This document shows, piece after piece, positions 1-8,204 of a stretch of 13,022 bases of DNA (position 1 is the first letter of the stretch; every line of letters begins with the position of its first letter). The notes under the pieces are model-generated. The model did not search any database. It was not told the DNA's origin and saw nothing but the letters and a program-made list of their open reading frames with translations. The stretch is from an uncultured bacterium (lineage in GTDB: Bacteria; DRYD01). The position numbers and the translations under genes were made by a program. The stretch is from contig CAKZQG010000016.1 of the NCBI GenBank assembly GCA_937139605.1, positions 1-13,022 on the forward strand. Reading direction: 5' to 3'.

Positions 1-322
1 ACATTCTTTTATATAACTTCAAAAATTCTAATATACAACTTCAAAAATATTTTCTTAAAAAATAAAAAAACTAAAAATATATCATTACAATATACCATAA
101 CCAAAAACATAAAATTAAAAAAAATTTAAAAACAAAAAATCTTAATAATTAACTACAATTATATCCTTTACAAATAAATTAAATAAATTGACTTTTAATT
201 ATCTAATAAATAAAAATATTATCAAAACAAAAATCAGAATAAAAATATTATCAATAAATAATATTTAATTAGTCTTAGAAAACAAGAAAATCTTAGAAAA
301 AAAATTTAATAAATATATAAAT
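1..322. other. AT-rich non-coding stretch
   Basis: I see no gene here on either strand. The sequence is almost only A and T and full of A-tracts on the plus strand. It lies downstream of the last gene of the minus-strand cluster and contains short direct repeats (listed separately) and one AT-only hairpin that may be a terminator. No tRNA-like or GC-rich structured element is visible. What lies beyond position 1 is unknown. Confidence 0.6.
209..254. repeat. Short direct repeats (17 nt, twice)
   Basis: AATAAAAATATTATCAA occurs at 209-225 and again at 238-254, a 29-nt period. A second pair, TCTTAGAAAA, occurs at 273-282 and 291-300. The sequence is so AT-rich that slippage or local duplication is the simplest explanation. 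No transposon ends or coding content accompany the repeats. Confidence 0.5.
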
Positions 323-324
323 TT
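302..324 (-). terminator. Possible AT-only terminator hairpin
   Basis: Read on the minus strand, AAATTTA (318-324) pairs with TAAATTT (302-308) across a 9-nt loop, followed by a T run (A run at 297-301 on the plus strand). It overlaps the stop codon of the exonuclease gene. The stem has no G or C and would be weak, so this is a tentative call. Confidence 0.22.
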
Positions 325-1354
325 AAAACAATTTTAGCTGCTTTTGAGTATCCTTAATCTTTGATGTTATATCCTTTGCTAAATCTTTTTCATTTGTTGT
401 TATTTTTTCATTTGCTGTAATTTCTTCTAATTGTAAATAATTAAATTCTTTTTGAATTTCTTGTAATATACTCTTAAAATTATATTTTTTTAAAAAATCA
501 ATAAACCCTTTATTTATCAAATTATTTCTAATTTCTAAGCTATCTAAATTAAAATCTTCTAAATCATCTATAAACTTTAGCTTTAACAAATTATAATTCC
601 TAATGATAATTTCTTTTATTTTATCTATAGTAATATTTAATTTAAAAGAAGTGAATAAAGTAGATGCTAAGAAATGTATATTATCTTGTGTAAATTCAAA
701 ATCTAAAAATTTTTGTTCAATTTTTTTTATAAAATCTTTAGCCTTTTTAGGCCCTATGCCATCTACCCCTTTTATATTATCCGAATTATCCCCTACTAAT
801 ATCTTATAAAGCAAATAATAATTACTATCAAAATTATATTCATTATAAAACCTTTGCTTATCATACAAAATATACTCACTTATCCCCTTCTTTAAAATAA
901 CTACAAAAATATTTTTATTGATTAACTGTAATAAATCACTATCACCTGTTATAATAAATATAAAATTGTTTTCATTTATTTTTTGATTAACAAATTTATG
1001 TATAACTGTATTAATAATATCATCAGCTTCAAAGCCTTCTTTATATAATAACTTTAATTTTGAGGAATTATAGAATTCATAAATAATAGGGATCTGTTGC
1101 TTAAATAAGTCAGTAGCTGGCAACCTTTTTGATTTATATTCATTATAAATAACATTTCTCCCACTTTTCCCCTTATCTATACATGAAATTAAATAATCTA
1201 ACTTAAAATCTTTGTATATTTTTAATAATATTCTAATAAATCCAAAGATAGCATTAACAGGAGTATTATTGGTAGATAATAAAGGGATAGCAAAAAAAGC
1301 CCTATATAATAAACTATATACATCTAATATAGCTATTTTCTTAAAATTACTCAT
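323..1354 (-). CDS. Stand-alone 5'-3' exonuclease (PolA N-terminal-like, FEN family)
   Basis: A 343-residue protein of the structure-specific 5' nuclease family, the fold found at the N-terminus of DNA polymerase I, which removes RNA primers and flaps during replication and repair. Visible motifs are D11 in the N-terminal ILDVYSLLYRAF block, YKSKR (73-77), EADD (109-112), TGDSD (137-140) and VGDNSD (187-192), which together supply the metal-binding acidic residues. A helix-hairpin-helix GIGPKKA follows at 199-205. The tail after about residue 290 is charged and low in complexity. No polymerase domain follows, so this is the single-domain form; a separate polA could exist elsewhere. The start is ATG at 1354; a TTG directly before it (1357) would add one residue, and neither has a clear ribosome binding site. 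It is the last gene of the minus-strand cluster, 69 nt after ahcY. Confidence 0.88.
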   Translation of the reverse strand: MSNFKKIAILDVYSLLYRAFFAIPLLSTNNTPVNAIFGFIRILLKIYKDFKLDYLISCIDKGKSGRNVIYNEYKSKRLPATDLFKQQIPIIYEFYNSSKLKLLYKEGFEADDIINTVIHKFVNQKINENNFIFIITGDSDLLQLINKNIFVVILKKGISEYILYDKQRFYNEYNFDSNYYLLYKILVGDNSDNIKGVDGIGPKKAKDFIKKIEQKFLDFEFTQDNIHFLASTLFTSFKLNITIDKIKEIIIRNYNLLKLKFIDDLEDFNLDSLEIRNNLINKGFIDFLKKYNFKSILQEIQKEFNYLQLEEITANEKITTNEKDLAKDITSKIKDTQKQLKLF

Positions 1355-1423
1355 CAAAAATCAAAAAATATTAAAAATTTTAAAATAAAATCATTAAATA
1401 CAAAAATTATAAATAAAAAACTA

Positions 1424-2668
1424 TTAAGTACCTAAGGACCAGCTGTTAAGGTAATTTTGCTGCTCAGGAGTTAGCTCATCTATACTTATTTTCATAGAAG
1501 CTAACTTAAGTTTAGCGACTTTTCGATCTATTTCTATTAGAACATCATATACCCCAGGTTCCAGTTTATTTTTTCTATTAGCAAGATACTCTAAAGCCAG
1601 AGCTTGATTAGCGAAACTCATATCCATAACATCAGCAGGATGCCCCTCAGCTGCTACTAAATTCGCTAACCTACCCTCAGCTATTAAATAAATATGTTTT
1701 CCATCAGGCATTATATACTCCTCTAAATTATCTCTTATCAATCTTTTAGAAATCTTTTTAGATTCTAAATAATTAACATCAATTTCTACATTAAAATGCC
1801 CAGCATTAGCAAGAATAGCCCCATCCTTCAGATTATTTATATGCTTAGAAGAAATAACATTTATATTTCCAGTAACAGTTATGAAAATATCTCCTAATTT
1901 AGATGCTTCATCCATAGTTTTAACTTCAAACCCATCCATAACAGCTTCTAAAGCTTTAATAGGATCAACTTCACAAACGATAACCCTAGCCCCTAAACCT
2001 TTTAATTTAGAAGCTACTCCTTTACCACACCATCCATAACCGGCAACAACCGCTACCTTACCAGCTATTAATATATTAGTTGCTCTTAATATACCATCAA
2101 TAGTACTTTGACCTGTACCATACCTATTATCAAACATATGTTTAGTTTTAGCATTATTTACTGCTATAACAGGAAAATATAATTTACCTTCATTATATAA
2201 ATTATTTATTCTAATAACGCCGGTAGTAGTTTCTTCAGTAGCACCAATTATCTTAGAAGCAATAGTTTTATACTCTTTGTTAGTAGTTATTATTAAATCC
2301 CCGCCATCATCTATCAATAAATTAGGATTACTTTCTATAACTTTTTTTATATTATTATAATATTCCTGGGTTGTTTCTCCAGGTTTAGAAAGAACTTCAA
2401 TATTTTCATATTTAGTTAAATATTCTACTATTTCTGGTTTAGTGGATAAGGGGTTAGAAGCGGTTAAAATAACGTTAGCCCCCGCTTCTTTTAGAGTAAT
2501 AACTAAATTAGCGGTTTCTGCGGTAATATGTAAGCAAGCCCCTATTTTTAAGGAAGCTAACGGCTTCTTAATCCTAAATTCCTCTCTTACCAATTTAATT
2601 ACAGGCATATTCCTATATGCCCAATCCACTAATAATTTCCCTTTTTCAGCTAAATCAACTACTTTCAT
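1424..2668 (-). CDS. ahcY: Adenosylhomocysteinase (S-adenosyl-L-homocysteine hydrolase), short class
   Basis: This cytosolic NAD-dependent enzyme splits S-adenosylhomocysteine into adenosine and homocysteine, clearing the by-product of SAM-dependent methylation. At 414 residues it is of the short form, lacking the roughly 40-residue insertion of longer bacterial enzymes and the C-terminal PDHYRY-like tail. Family signatures are LHITAETANL (47-56), DDGGD (120-124), the ATEETTTG block with Glu146, NAKTKHMFDN (172-181) with Lys175 and Asp180, the NAD-binding loop GYGWCGKG (210-217), and EGHPADVMDMSFANQ (341-355). ATG at 2668 is chosen because a strong ribosome binding site lies just before it; an in-frame TTG at 2686 would add six residues and has no such site. 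It begins 22 nt after metG stops, so co-transcription is likely, and the pair fits the methionine/methyl cycle. Confidence 0.95.
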   Translation of the reverse strand: MKVVDLAEKGKLLVDWAYRNMPVIKLVREEFRIKKPLASLKIGACLHITAETANLVITLKEAGANVILTASNPLSTKPEIVEYLTKYENIEVLSKPGETTQEYYNNIKKVIESNPNLLIDDGGDLIITTNKEYKTIASKIIGATEETTTGVIRINNLYNEGKLYFPVIAVNNAKTKHMFDNRYGTGQSTIDGILRATNILIAGKVAVVAGYGWCGKGVASKLKGLGARVIVCEVDPIKALEAVMDGFEVKTMDEASKLGDIFITVTGNINVISSKHINNLKDGAILANAGHFNVEIDVNYLESKKISKRLIRDNLEEYIMPDGKHIYLIAEGRLANLVAAEGHPADVMDMSFANQALALEYLANRKNKLEPGVYDVLIEIDRKVAKLKLASMKISIDELTPEQQNYLNSWSLGT

Positions 2669-2671
2669 AAT

Positions 2672-2681
2672 CCCCCTCCTT
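2672..2681 (-). promoter_or_regulatory. Ribosome binding site that fixes the ahcY start
   Basis: On the minus strand AAGGAGGGGG ends three bases before ATG 2668, with the core AAGGAG at normal distance. It is the clearest Shine-Dalgarno in the window and rules against the upstream TTG as start. Confidence 0.8.
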
Positions 2682-2690
2682 ACCAATTAA

Positions 2691-4202
2691 TTAAGCAAGA
2701 ACATTTTCAATTTTAGGGAATAATATTTTCCTTTCCTTGATATTAAAACTATCTGGAATAGTATAATCCCATTTTAAACTCTCTAAAGGTAAATTTAACT
2801 GTTCTAAAATATTATTAGCAATAAATGGCATAAACGGATATAACATTTTATTTAAAACAACTAATGAATAAACTAATTCATACATTATTTGATTAAGATT
2901 TTTATCTTTAATTTCCCATACTTTATAATTTTCTATGATTTTATTAAGATAATCTGCTAAATTTAAAATTTCTAATACAGCTTTAGAATAATTAAAATTA
3001 GATAATTCTTTATCAAAATTAGATAATCTTTCATTTATAAAAGAATTTTGAATATAAGAGAAATCAGATTCTTTAAAGACATATTTATTTAATTTTTTCT
3101 CAATAATAGCAAGTACTCTTGAAAATAAATTCCCAATATTATTAGAAAGCTCAGAAGTATAAATATATTTAAATCTTTCTAAGCTAACAGGGATATCCTG
3201 TCCAAAAGATCCTTCTCTAAGTAAATAATATCTTAAAGCTGAGATTTTTATTTTATCATTAGATAATGCGATTTCTTTCAGATTAAAAATATCGCCGCCT
3301 TTTGATTTAGATATCTTTTGATTATCATACATAAGCCATCCATGAGCAATTATTTTTTTAGGTAATTTTATATTTAATGCCATTAAAATAGCAGGCCAAA
3401 TAACTGCATGAAACCTTATTATATCTTTACCTACCATATGATGAGAAACTTCCCAATACTTATCAAATAAATCTAATTCAAATGGATAACCTAAAGCACT
3501 AATATAGTTAGTTAAAGCATCTATCCAGACATATATTGAATAATCTTGATCAAAAGGAACTCTTATCCCCCAATTATTATATTTTCTACTAACACTTAGA
3601 TCCTGAAGCCCACTTTTAACAAAAGAAACAACTTCATTAAATCTATAGTCAGGATAAACAAAATCTGGGTTATCTTCATAATATTTAAGGAGTTTATCTT
3701 CAAAAGCAGATAATTTAAAGAAATAATTTTCTTCTTTTATATAATTAAGTGGTCTTCTACATTCAATATTAGGGCATAATTTTGAATCATCTACTTTAGA
3801 AGTAGTCCAAAAAGTTTCGCAATGAATACAATACCATCCTTCATATAAGCCCTTATAAATATAACCCTGTTCATATAATTTTTGAAAAACGAACTGTGCA
3901 GTCTTAATATGATAATCTTCAGTAGTTCTTATAAATTTAGTATATTCAATATCCAGATTTTTCCAGATATTTTTAAACAACTCAGCCATTTCATTAACAT
4001 ATTCTATTGGTTTTTTATTAACTTTATTTGCGCTTTCTATGATTTTATTACTATTTTCATCAGTACCTGTTAAGAAAAATACATCATAATTCTTTTGTTT
4101 ATAAAACCTACTGATAACATCGCAAGCTATAGTAGTATAGGCTGTGCCTATATGAGGCTCCGAATTAGGATAATATATAGGCGTAGTTATATAAAATCTC
4201 AT
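2691..4202 (-). CDS. metG: Methionyl-tRNA synthetase, short form without C-terminal tRNA-binding domain
   Basis: A cytosolic class I aminoacyl-tRNA synthetase that charges tRNA-Met and initiator tRNA. The catalytic domain opens with ITTPIYYPNSEPHIGT (5-20), followed by TGTDEN (45-50). The zinc-binding knuckle has C125 and C128, then C143 and C148. DLSVSR, WIDALTNY (226-233), HHMVGKDIIRFH (254-265) and the KISKS loop (296-300, the KMSKS equivalent) follow. The helical anticodon-binding domain fills the rest to residue 503. The EMAP-like C-terminal domain (around 150 residues) present in many bacterial MetG proteins is absent. Oddities: the HIGH motif reads HIGT, and the usual TGTDEH reads TGTDEN. 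The start at 4202 has GGAAGAGGGAA just upstream. PilZ lies 60 nt upstream and ahcY 22 nt downstream. Confidence 0.96.
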   Translation of the reverse strand: MRFYITTPIYYPNSEPHIGTAYTTIACDVISRFYKQKNYDVFFLTGTDENSNKIIESANKVNKKPIEYVNEMAELFKNIWKNLDIEYTKFIRTTEDYHIKTAQFVFQKLYEQGYIYKGLYEGWYCIHCETFWTTSKVDDSKLCPNIECRRPLNYIKEENYFFKLSAFEDKLLKYYEDNPDFVYPDYRFNEVVSFVKSGLQDLSVSRKYNNWGIRVPFDQDYSIYVWIDALTNYISALGYPFELDLFDKYWEVSHHMVGKDIIRFHAVIWPAILMALNIKLPKKIIAHGWLMYDNQKISKSKGGDIFNLKEIALSNDKIKISALRYYLLREGSFGQDIPVSLERFKYIYTSELSNNIGNLFSRVLAIIEKKLNKYVFKESDFSYIQNSFINERLSNFDKELSNFNYSKAVLEILNLADYLNKIIENYKVWEIKDKNLNQIMYELVYSLVVLNKMLYPFMPFIANNILEQLNLPLESLKWDYTIPDSFNIKERKILFPKIENVLA

Positions 4203-4262
4203 AAATATTCCCTCTTCCGTTTTAGTTTATATCTTTGTATATATAATTTTTTTATAAAAAAC

Positions 4263-5108
4263 TTAAGGAGAATAAATAAAGTTTTCAATTTTTTTAATAT
4301 CTTCATTATTAGCTTCAATAAATTGTAATCCAATAACTACTCCAAAAGATTTTTCTTGTTGCCAGACTACTTTAGCTTTAATATAATCAGTTTCTTCATT
4401 ACCTAAAATAGCTTTAATTAATATCGGTTCATCAGTAGGTAATTCAAAATCATTAATTATACGCATACCAGTAATAGATAAATCCACAGCATAGGTATAA
4501 AATTTTTGGACCTCTTCTAAATATTTTACTTCTATTAAGAAGGGTTTTTTAACTCTAACAGCTCTTCTTTCTTCAAACGGAGCAAAATTTATTAAAAATT
4601 TATTAATAATTTCATAATCAGCATCCTTTAATTTAGCTAAATCAAAACCTACAGCATACAAACCAGAGTTTCTTATTAATTCCTTACACCAAGCAATTCT
4701 CCCTTCAGTTACTACTGGTTCCTTAGCTACATAAAATTCCACTTTAACATTATCTTCTAGTTTTAATGGGATATCAGAAATAATTTTCATCCCATGCCGA
4801 GATATATCAACAACACTAACCCATTTATCAACAATAAAATCTTCTGAATAATGAATAACTATTCTCACTAATCTAGCAGGCTCTAATACTCTTCTTTCTT
4901 CTTTTCTTCTATCTTTACCTTTGGAATATTTAAAATCTACTAGAACAGGGGTATTATTATTTTCTTCTTCTTCTTCTTCTGTTTGATTAATATCATTATT
5001 ATTTTCTTGATCATTAATATTATTTTTATTAAATTCATTATAATTATTTTCATTAGAATTATTTTGATTATTATTATTTAGGTTGTTTTGATTTTTTTCT
5101 TCTTGCAT
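4263..5108 (-). CDS. Tandem PilZ-domain protein with Asn/Glu-rich N-terminus
   Basis: A 281-residue predicted cytosolic cyclic-di-GMP receptor with two PilZ domains. Residues 1-53 are low complexity: mostly Asn, then a six-Glu run (44-49) encoded by a TTC repeat on the plus strand. The first domain (about 66-175) has the RxxxR motif at 68-72 and DISRHG (101-106), the D/N-x-S-x-x-G signature. The second (about 178-279) has R181-x3-R185 and DLSITG (209-214). Both sets of binding residues look intact, so both domains could bind ligand. No enzymatic or membrane domain is attached; such proteins usually work through a partner in motility, adhesion or envelope functions, but nothing here identifies it. 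ATG 5108 follows a GGGGGAG ribosome binding site. The next upstream gene, encoding an exported protein, ends 27 nt before it. Confidence 0.85.
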   Translation of the reverse strand: MQEEKNQNNLNNNNQNNSNENNYNEFNKNNINDQENNNDINQTEEEEEENNNTPVLVDFKYSKGKDRRKEERRVLEPARLVRIVIHYSEDFIVDKWVSVVDISRHGMKIISDIPLKLEDNVKVEFYVAKEPVVTEGRIAWCKELIRNSGLYAVGFDLAKLKDADYEIINKFLINFAPFEERRAVRVKKPFLIEVKYLEEVQKFYTYAVDLSITGMRIINDFELPTDEPILIKAILGNEETDYIKAKVVWQQEKSFGVVIGLQFIEANNEDIKKIENFIYSP

Positions 5109-5135
5109 TTATAAACTCCCCCTGAATTTTATTTT

Positions 5136-6149
5136 TTAAAATTTATTAATAATTTCTTTATATCTATTAAAATTATTAATAAAATTAAAAACAGAGATAT
5201 CAATAAGATCTAAAAGTTTAGATTTCCTATATCTAGTGGAACTAGAAGAAAAGACAGCTAATCCTCTAATTACATTTTGAGAATCAAAATATAATATATC
5301 TCCTTTATTATTGATTAATATATAATCAATAATAAGTTGTACTTCAGGATTCATTATATTTTCTGATTTTTCGTGATATTCATATGCTCTAATAATGGGA
5401 ATAATAGCAGCAGATACCCCCCTTTTATTTAAATAATCTAATATTTCCTTTATGTTTAAAGCATTGATATTCTGATTTTTATCAACTATAACAGGAATAC
5501 TTAATTTACTAATAAAAGAATCATTTATTCTATCTTTTATATTATTTAATTCTTCTTTATATACAATAGAATCTTTATAAAGTGGTTTAATTTCATTTAT
5601 TGCATCTATTATAACTATATTTTTAATAGAATTAATTTCCTTCAATATAATTTTATTTATTGAAGTATTAGAATAATATTTATCAGAATAACTTAAATAA
5701 GAATTATCATAAGAAAAATTAGGAGTACTAGAAGAATTTGTTGTTTGTAAATTACTTGTAGTATCTTTATTAACTAACTCGGATTTATCTTGATTTTTTT
5801 TAGGATTATTAGTAGCAGTAATTGTAGAATTAGAAGTATTAGAATAATTATTTGATGAAACATTAGGTAAATTAATATTCTTATAAAACATTATATATTT
5901 CCTTGTTAAATTTATTTCATAATCAATATTAAATAGAACTGAAAGATCATAAATATCCACAAAAACATTCGTTCCTTTTATGATAGGATTAGTAGGAGTT
6001 TCTTTTTCTTGGCCCTTAATTTTTAATTTCCATTTATCTTCAGAAAAAATAATAACTGAAACTAAAATAAAAATAAAAATAAAACTTAAAATAAAAAAAT
6101 ATTTATTAAATTTATTATTATTATTCAGATTATAATTTTTAATTTTCAT
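5136..6149 (-). CDS. Membrane-anchored extracytoplasmic protein, function unknown
   Basis: I do not recognise a named family. The 337-residue product has a basic Asn-rich N-terminus, one hydrophobic segment (about 17-36) acting as signal anchor, and then an exported part. Residues about 52-90, including IIKGTNVFVDIYDLSVLF, resemble the small beta repeat of the copper amine oxidase N-terminal type found in many secreted proteins; this is a loose resemblance. A Ser/Asn/Thr-rich linker (97-165) follows, then a compact domain (166-337) with alternating beta and helical patterns, reminiscent in style of envelope lipoproteins but without a lipobox Cys. ATG 6149 is preferred: it has AAAGGAG upstream, and starting at 6230 would overlap the previous gene by 74 nt and add an odd N-terminus. 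It begins 7 nt after the DUF116-like gene ends. Confidence 0.6.
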   Translation of the reverse strand: MKIKNYNLNNNNKFNKYFFILSFIFIFILVSVIIFSEDKWKLKIKGQEKETPTNPIIKGTNVFVDIYDLSVLFNIDYEINLTRKYIMFYKNINLPNVSSNNYSNTSNSTITATNNPKKNQDKSELVNKDTTSNLQTTNSSSTPNFSYDNSYLSYSDKYYSNTSINKIILKEINSIKNIVIIDAINEIKPLYKDSIVYKEELNNIKDRINDSFISKLSIPVIVDKNQNINALNIKEILDYLNKRGVSAAIIPIIRAYEYHEKSENIMNPEVQLIIDYILINNKGDILYFDSQNVIRGLAVFSSSSTRYRKSKLLDLIDISVFNFINNFNRYKEIINKF

Positions 6150-6156
6150 ATTATGT

Positions 6157-6996
6157 TCAACTCCTTTTATATGGCATATATGAAATAACTTTTTTAGAAT
6201 CAATTTTTTCATCAATATAATCTTTATCAATATTTTTAATTTTTATAGTATCCTTATTTTTAAGTTTTATAGCTTGGTTTAAGATATTAATTAGTAATTT
6301 TTTATTATTATCGGATATATCGGTTTGGACATTTTTATACCCAAATTCAGATAATTCATAAGCAAAAATAGTTAAACAAGCTCCCTTGTTAAATGGCAAA
6401 ATAATACCAGTAAATCCAAATAAAGGAGATATATATTTTACTACATTTAACACCATATTACAGGTAGTTAAAATATAAGAAGCAAATAAGTATTTCCTAA
6501 ATTGATTTCTTAGTATATTCCATACGCTATCCAAATCACCTAAAACTATATAATAATCAAGATTCAGGATATCACATTTATTTTTAACTTCATATAAAAA
6601 GCAACTTTTACATCTTTCATAAGATGCACTACATTTATAAGAAAACCTTCCATCTGGGCAATCAAACGGTTTTTGACAATAACTTATAGTTATAAATCCC
6701 TTACCTTTAGAAAAATCAGTTATTATCCTTTTTAAATTACTATCGATATAGAATTCCGGATTTTTCTTAAAAATTTTATTTAATGTATTAATAAAAATAA
6801 CTCTAGGTAAGTAAATTAATGTATTAAAAATAATTCTAAATGGGTTTTCAAAAAATAATTGTAATAAATATTTAAAAGTGGGTTTTCTTAAGTAGTATTT
6901 AGTCATTAGTAAAAAACTAGGATTTTTTATTTTAAAATAATTAGGGAATTCCTTAGAGAAGTTTTTAAAGTACTTAATTAGTTTATTATCTATCAT
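6157..6996 (-). CDS. Cys-rich DUF116-like protein
   Basis: A 279-residue protein whose middle resembles the uncharacterised DUF116 family. There is a Cys cluster at C107, C113, C122, C129, C132 and C141 (SYCQKPFDCP then CSASYERCKSC), then TTCN (177-180) and KGACLTIFAYE (204-214). The spacing suggests a metal or iron-sulfur site, but no ligand is proven. The N-terminal 75 residues hold aromatic, partly hydrophobic stretches (about 41-71) that may associate with the membrane. The C-terminus is Lys-rich. ATG 6996 has AAGGA eight bases upstream. It follows prfA by 55 nt and is followed after 7 nt by the exported protein gene. The family assignment rests on the Cys pattern and would need a profile search. 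Confidence 0.55.
   Translation of the reverse strand: MIDNKLIKYFKNFSKEFPNYFKIKNPSFLLMTKYYLRKPTFKYLLQLFFENPFRIIFNTLIYLPRVIFINTLNKIFKKNPEFYIDSNLKRIITDFSKGKGFITISYCQKPFDCPDGRFSYKCSASYERCKSCFLYEVKNKCDILNLDYYIVLGDLDSVWNILRNQFRKYLFASYILTTCNMVLNVVKYISPLFGFTGIILPFNKGACLTIFAYELSEFGYKNVQTDISDNNKKLLINILNQAIKLKNKDTIKIKNIDKDYIDEKIDSKKVISYMPYKRS
6161..6167 (-). promoter_or_regulatory. Ribosome binding site deciding the start at 6149
   Basis: AAAGGAG on the minus strand lies 11 nt before ATG 6149 and inside the 3' end of the preceding DUF116-like gene. It supports the short start and tight co-translation of the two genes. Confidence 0.6.
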
Positions 6997-7040
6997 ATTT
7001 AAATTCCTTAAATTATATTAAATTATTATTTTCAATTATT

Positions 7041-7075
7041 TTCAAAGTTAATTAGTTATTAGATTCAAAGTTAAT
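7041..7075. repeat. 12-nt direct repeat spanning the prfA stop
   Basis: TTCAAAGTTAAT occurs at 7041-7052 and 7064-7075. The right copy encodes the end of RF1 and the left copy begins at its stop codon, so the gene end looks partly duplicated with a 23-nt period. Probably a slippage product in AT-rich DNA. Confidence 0.5.
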
Positions 7076-8173
7076 AAGCTCTTGGATTTTAGAGATAGCT
7101 TCATTTTTTTGTAGTTCTTGGATAATAGGTAATAGATCTCCATTTAAAACAGCTTCTAAATTTTGGATAGTTAGATTTATTCTATGATCAGTTACTCTAT
7201 TTTGTGGGAAATTATAGGTTCTAATTTTTTCGCTTCTATCACCTGTTTTAACTTGTTGTCTTCTTTGTTTTCTTAATTCCTCTTCTTGTTTTTCTTTTTG
7301 TAATTGTGATAATTTAGCTCTTAATATTCTAAGGGCTTTAACTTTATTTTGATGTAAGCTTCTTTCGTCTGAACAAGTTACCACTATTCCAGTGGGTATA
7401 TGTTTTAATCTAATAGCGCATTCATTTTTATTAACGTGTTGTCCTCCAGCTCCACCAGCCTTAAATGTTTCCATTTCTAGTTCATCTTCTTTTATTTCTA
7501 TTTCTTTTTCTTCTACTTCAGGTAGAACTACCACAGTGGCAGTAGAAGTATGGATTCTTCCACTTGCCTCAGTTATTGGTACTCTTTGAACTCTATGGGT
7601 TCCACTTTCATATTTAAAATATTTATATGCGTTCTTATTATTAACTGCAAATACTATTTCTTTAATACCTCCTAAGTCTGTTAAGTTTTGATCTAATATT
7701 TCTATTTTGAATTTCATTTTATCAGCAAACTTAGAGTACATTCTAAATAAATCGAAAGCAAATAAAGCAGCTTCCTCTCCACCAGTTCCTGCTCTTATTT
7801 CTACTATTATATTTTTTTCCTCTTCTTCAGGTAAAACTAATTCCCATAAGTAATCTTCTATTTTTTTAGCTTCTGCTTCTAAGTTAATTATTTCATTTTT
7901 ATAGAACTCTTTAGCTTGTTCATCTTTTTCTTGAGATATTAATTCCTGGGCATATTCTATATCAGATAGTATATTTTTTAATTTTTCATAATTTTCTATA
8001 AATTCTTTTATTCTTGATTTAGTTTTATTTAAATTTATATAATTAGGGGAAGTATAGCCTTCTGTATTTGTTATATGCTCTATTTTTTTATCTAATTCTA
8101 TTATTTTATTCTTATTAATTTCATATATTTTTTGTAGTATATTAAAATTTTTTTCATCTTTTAGATCTAGCAT
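7052..8173 (-). CDS. prfA: Peptide chain release factor 1 (RF1)
   Basis: RF1 ends translation at UAA and UAG in the ribosomal A site. The 373-residue protein has the N-terminal coiled domain, then IRAGTGGEEAALFAFDLFRMY (126-146). The decoding loop is RVQRVPITEASGRIHTS (194-210), where PIT (199-201) is the PxT tripeptide of RF1; RF2 would have SPF. The peptidyl-hydrolysis loop GGAGGQHVNKNE contains GGQ at 243-245, whose Gln is normally methylated by PrmC. Length and order are normal. ATG 8173 has AGAGGA six bases upstream. prmC, often next to prfA, is not in the window; instead a DUF116-like gene follows and two unknown genes precede it (31 nt gap). Confidence 0.97.
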   Translation of the reverse strand: MLDLKDEKNFNILQKIYEINKNKIIELDKKIEHITNTEGYTSPNYINLNKTKSRIKEFIENYEKLKNILSDIEYAQELISQEKDEQAKEFYKNEIINLEAEAKKIEDYLWELVLPEEEEKNIIVEIRAGTGGEEAALFAFDLFRMYSKFADKMKFKIEILDQNLTDLGGIKEIVFAVNNKNAYKYFKYESGTHRVQRVPITEASGRIHTSTATVVVLPEVEEKEIEIKEDELEMETFKAGGAGGQHVNKNECAIRLKHIPTGIVVTCSDERSLHQNKVKALRILRAKLSQLQKEKQEEELRKQRRQQVKTGDRSEKIRTYNFPQNRVTDHRINLTIQNLEAVLNGDLLPIIQELQKNEAISKIQELINFESNN

Positions 8174-8204
8174 AGTTATCCTCTTATATTTTTTTTATTC
8201 TTTA

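Noticed and set aside
603-809. Plus-strand open frame antisense to the exonuclease gene
   Set aside because: It is a shadow of a well-supported gene and has no motifs of its own. Similar shadows at 2442-2690, 3882-4073, 4095-4328 and 7392-7589 were dropped for the same reason.
5716-5880. Ser/Asn/Thr-rich stretch of the exported protein as an assembly or frameshift artefact
   Set aside because: The frame stays open and the composition fits a linker in an AT-rich genome.
6150-6230. Longer N-terminus for the exported protein, from 6230
   Set aside because: It would overlap the DUF116-like gene by 74 nt and put 27 extra residues before the signal anchor. ATG 6149 has its own ribosome binding site.
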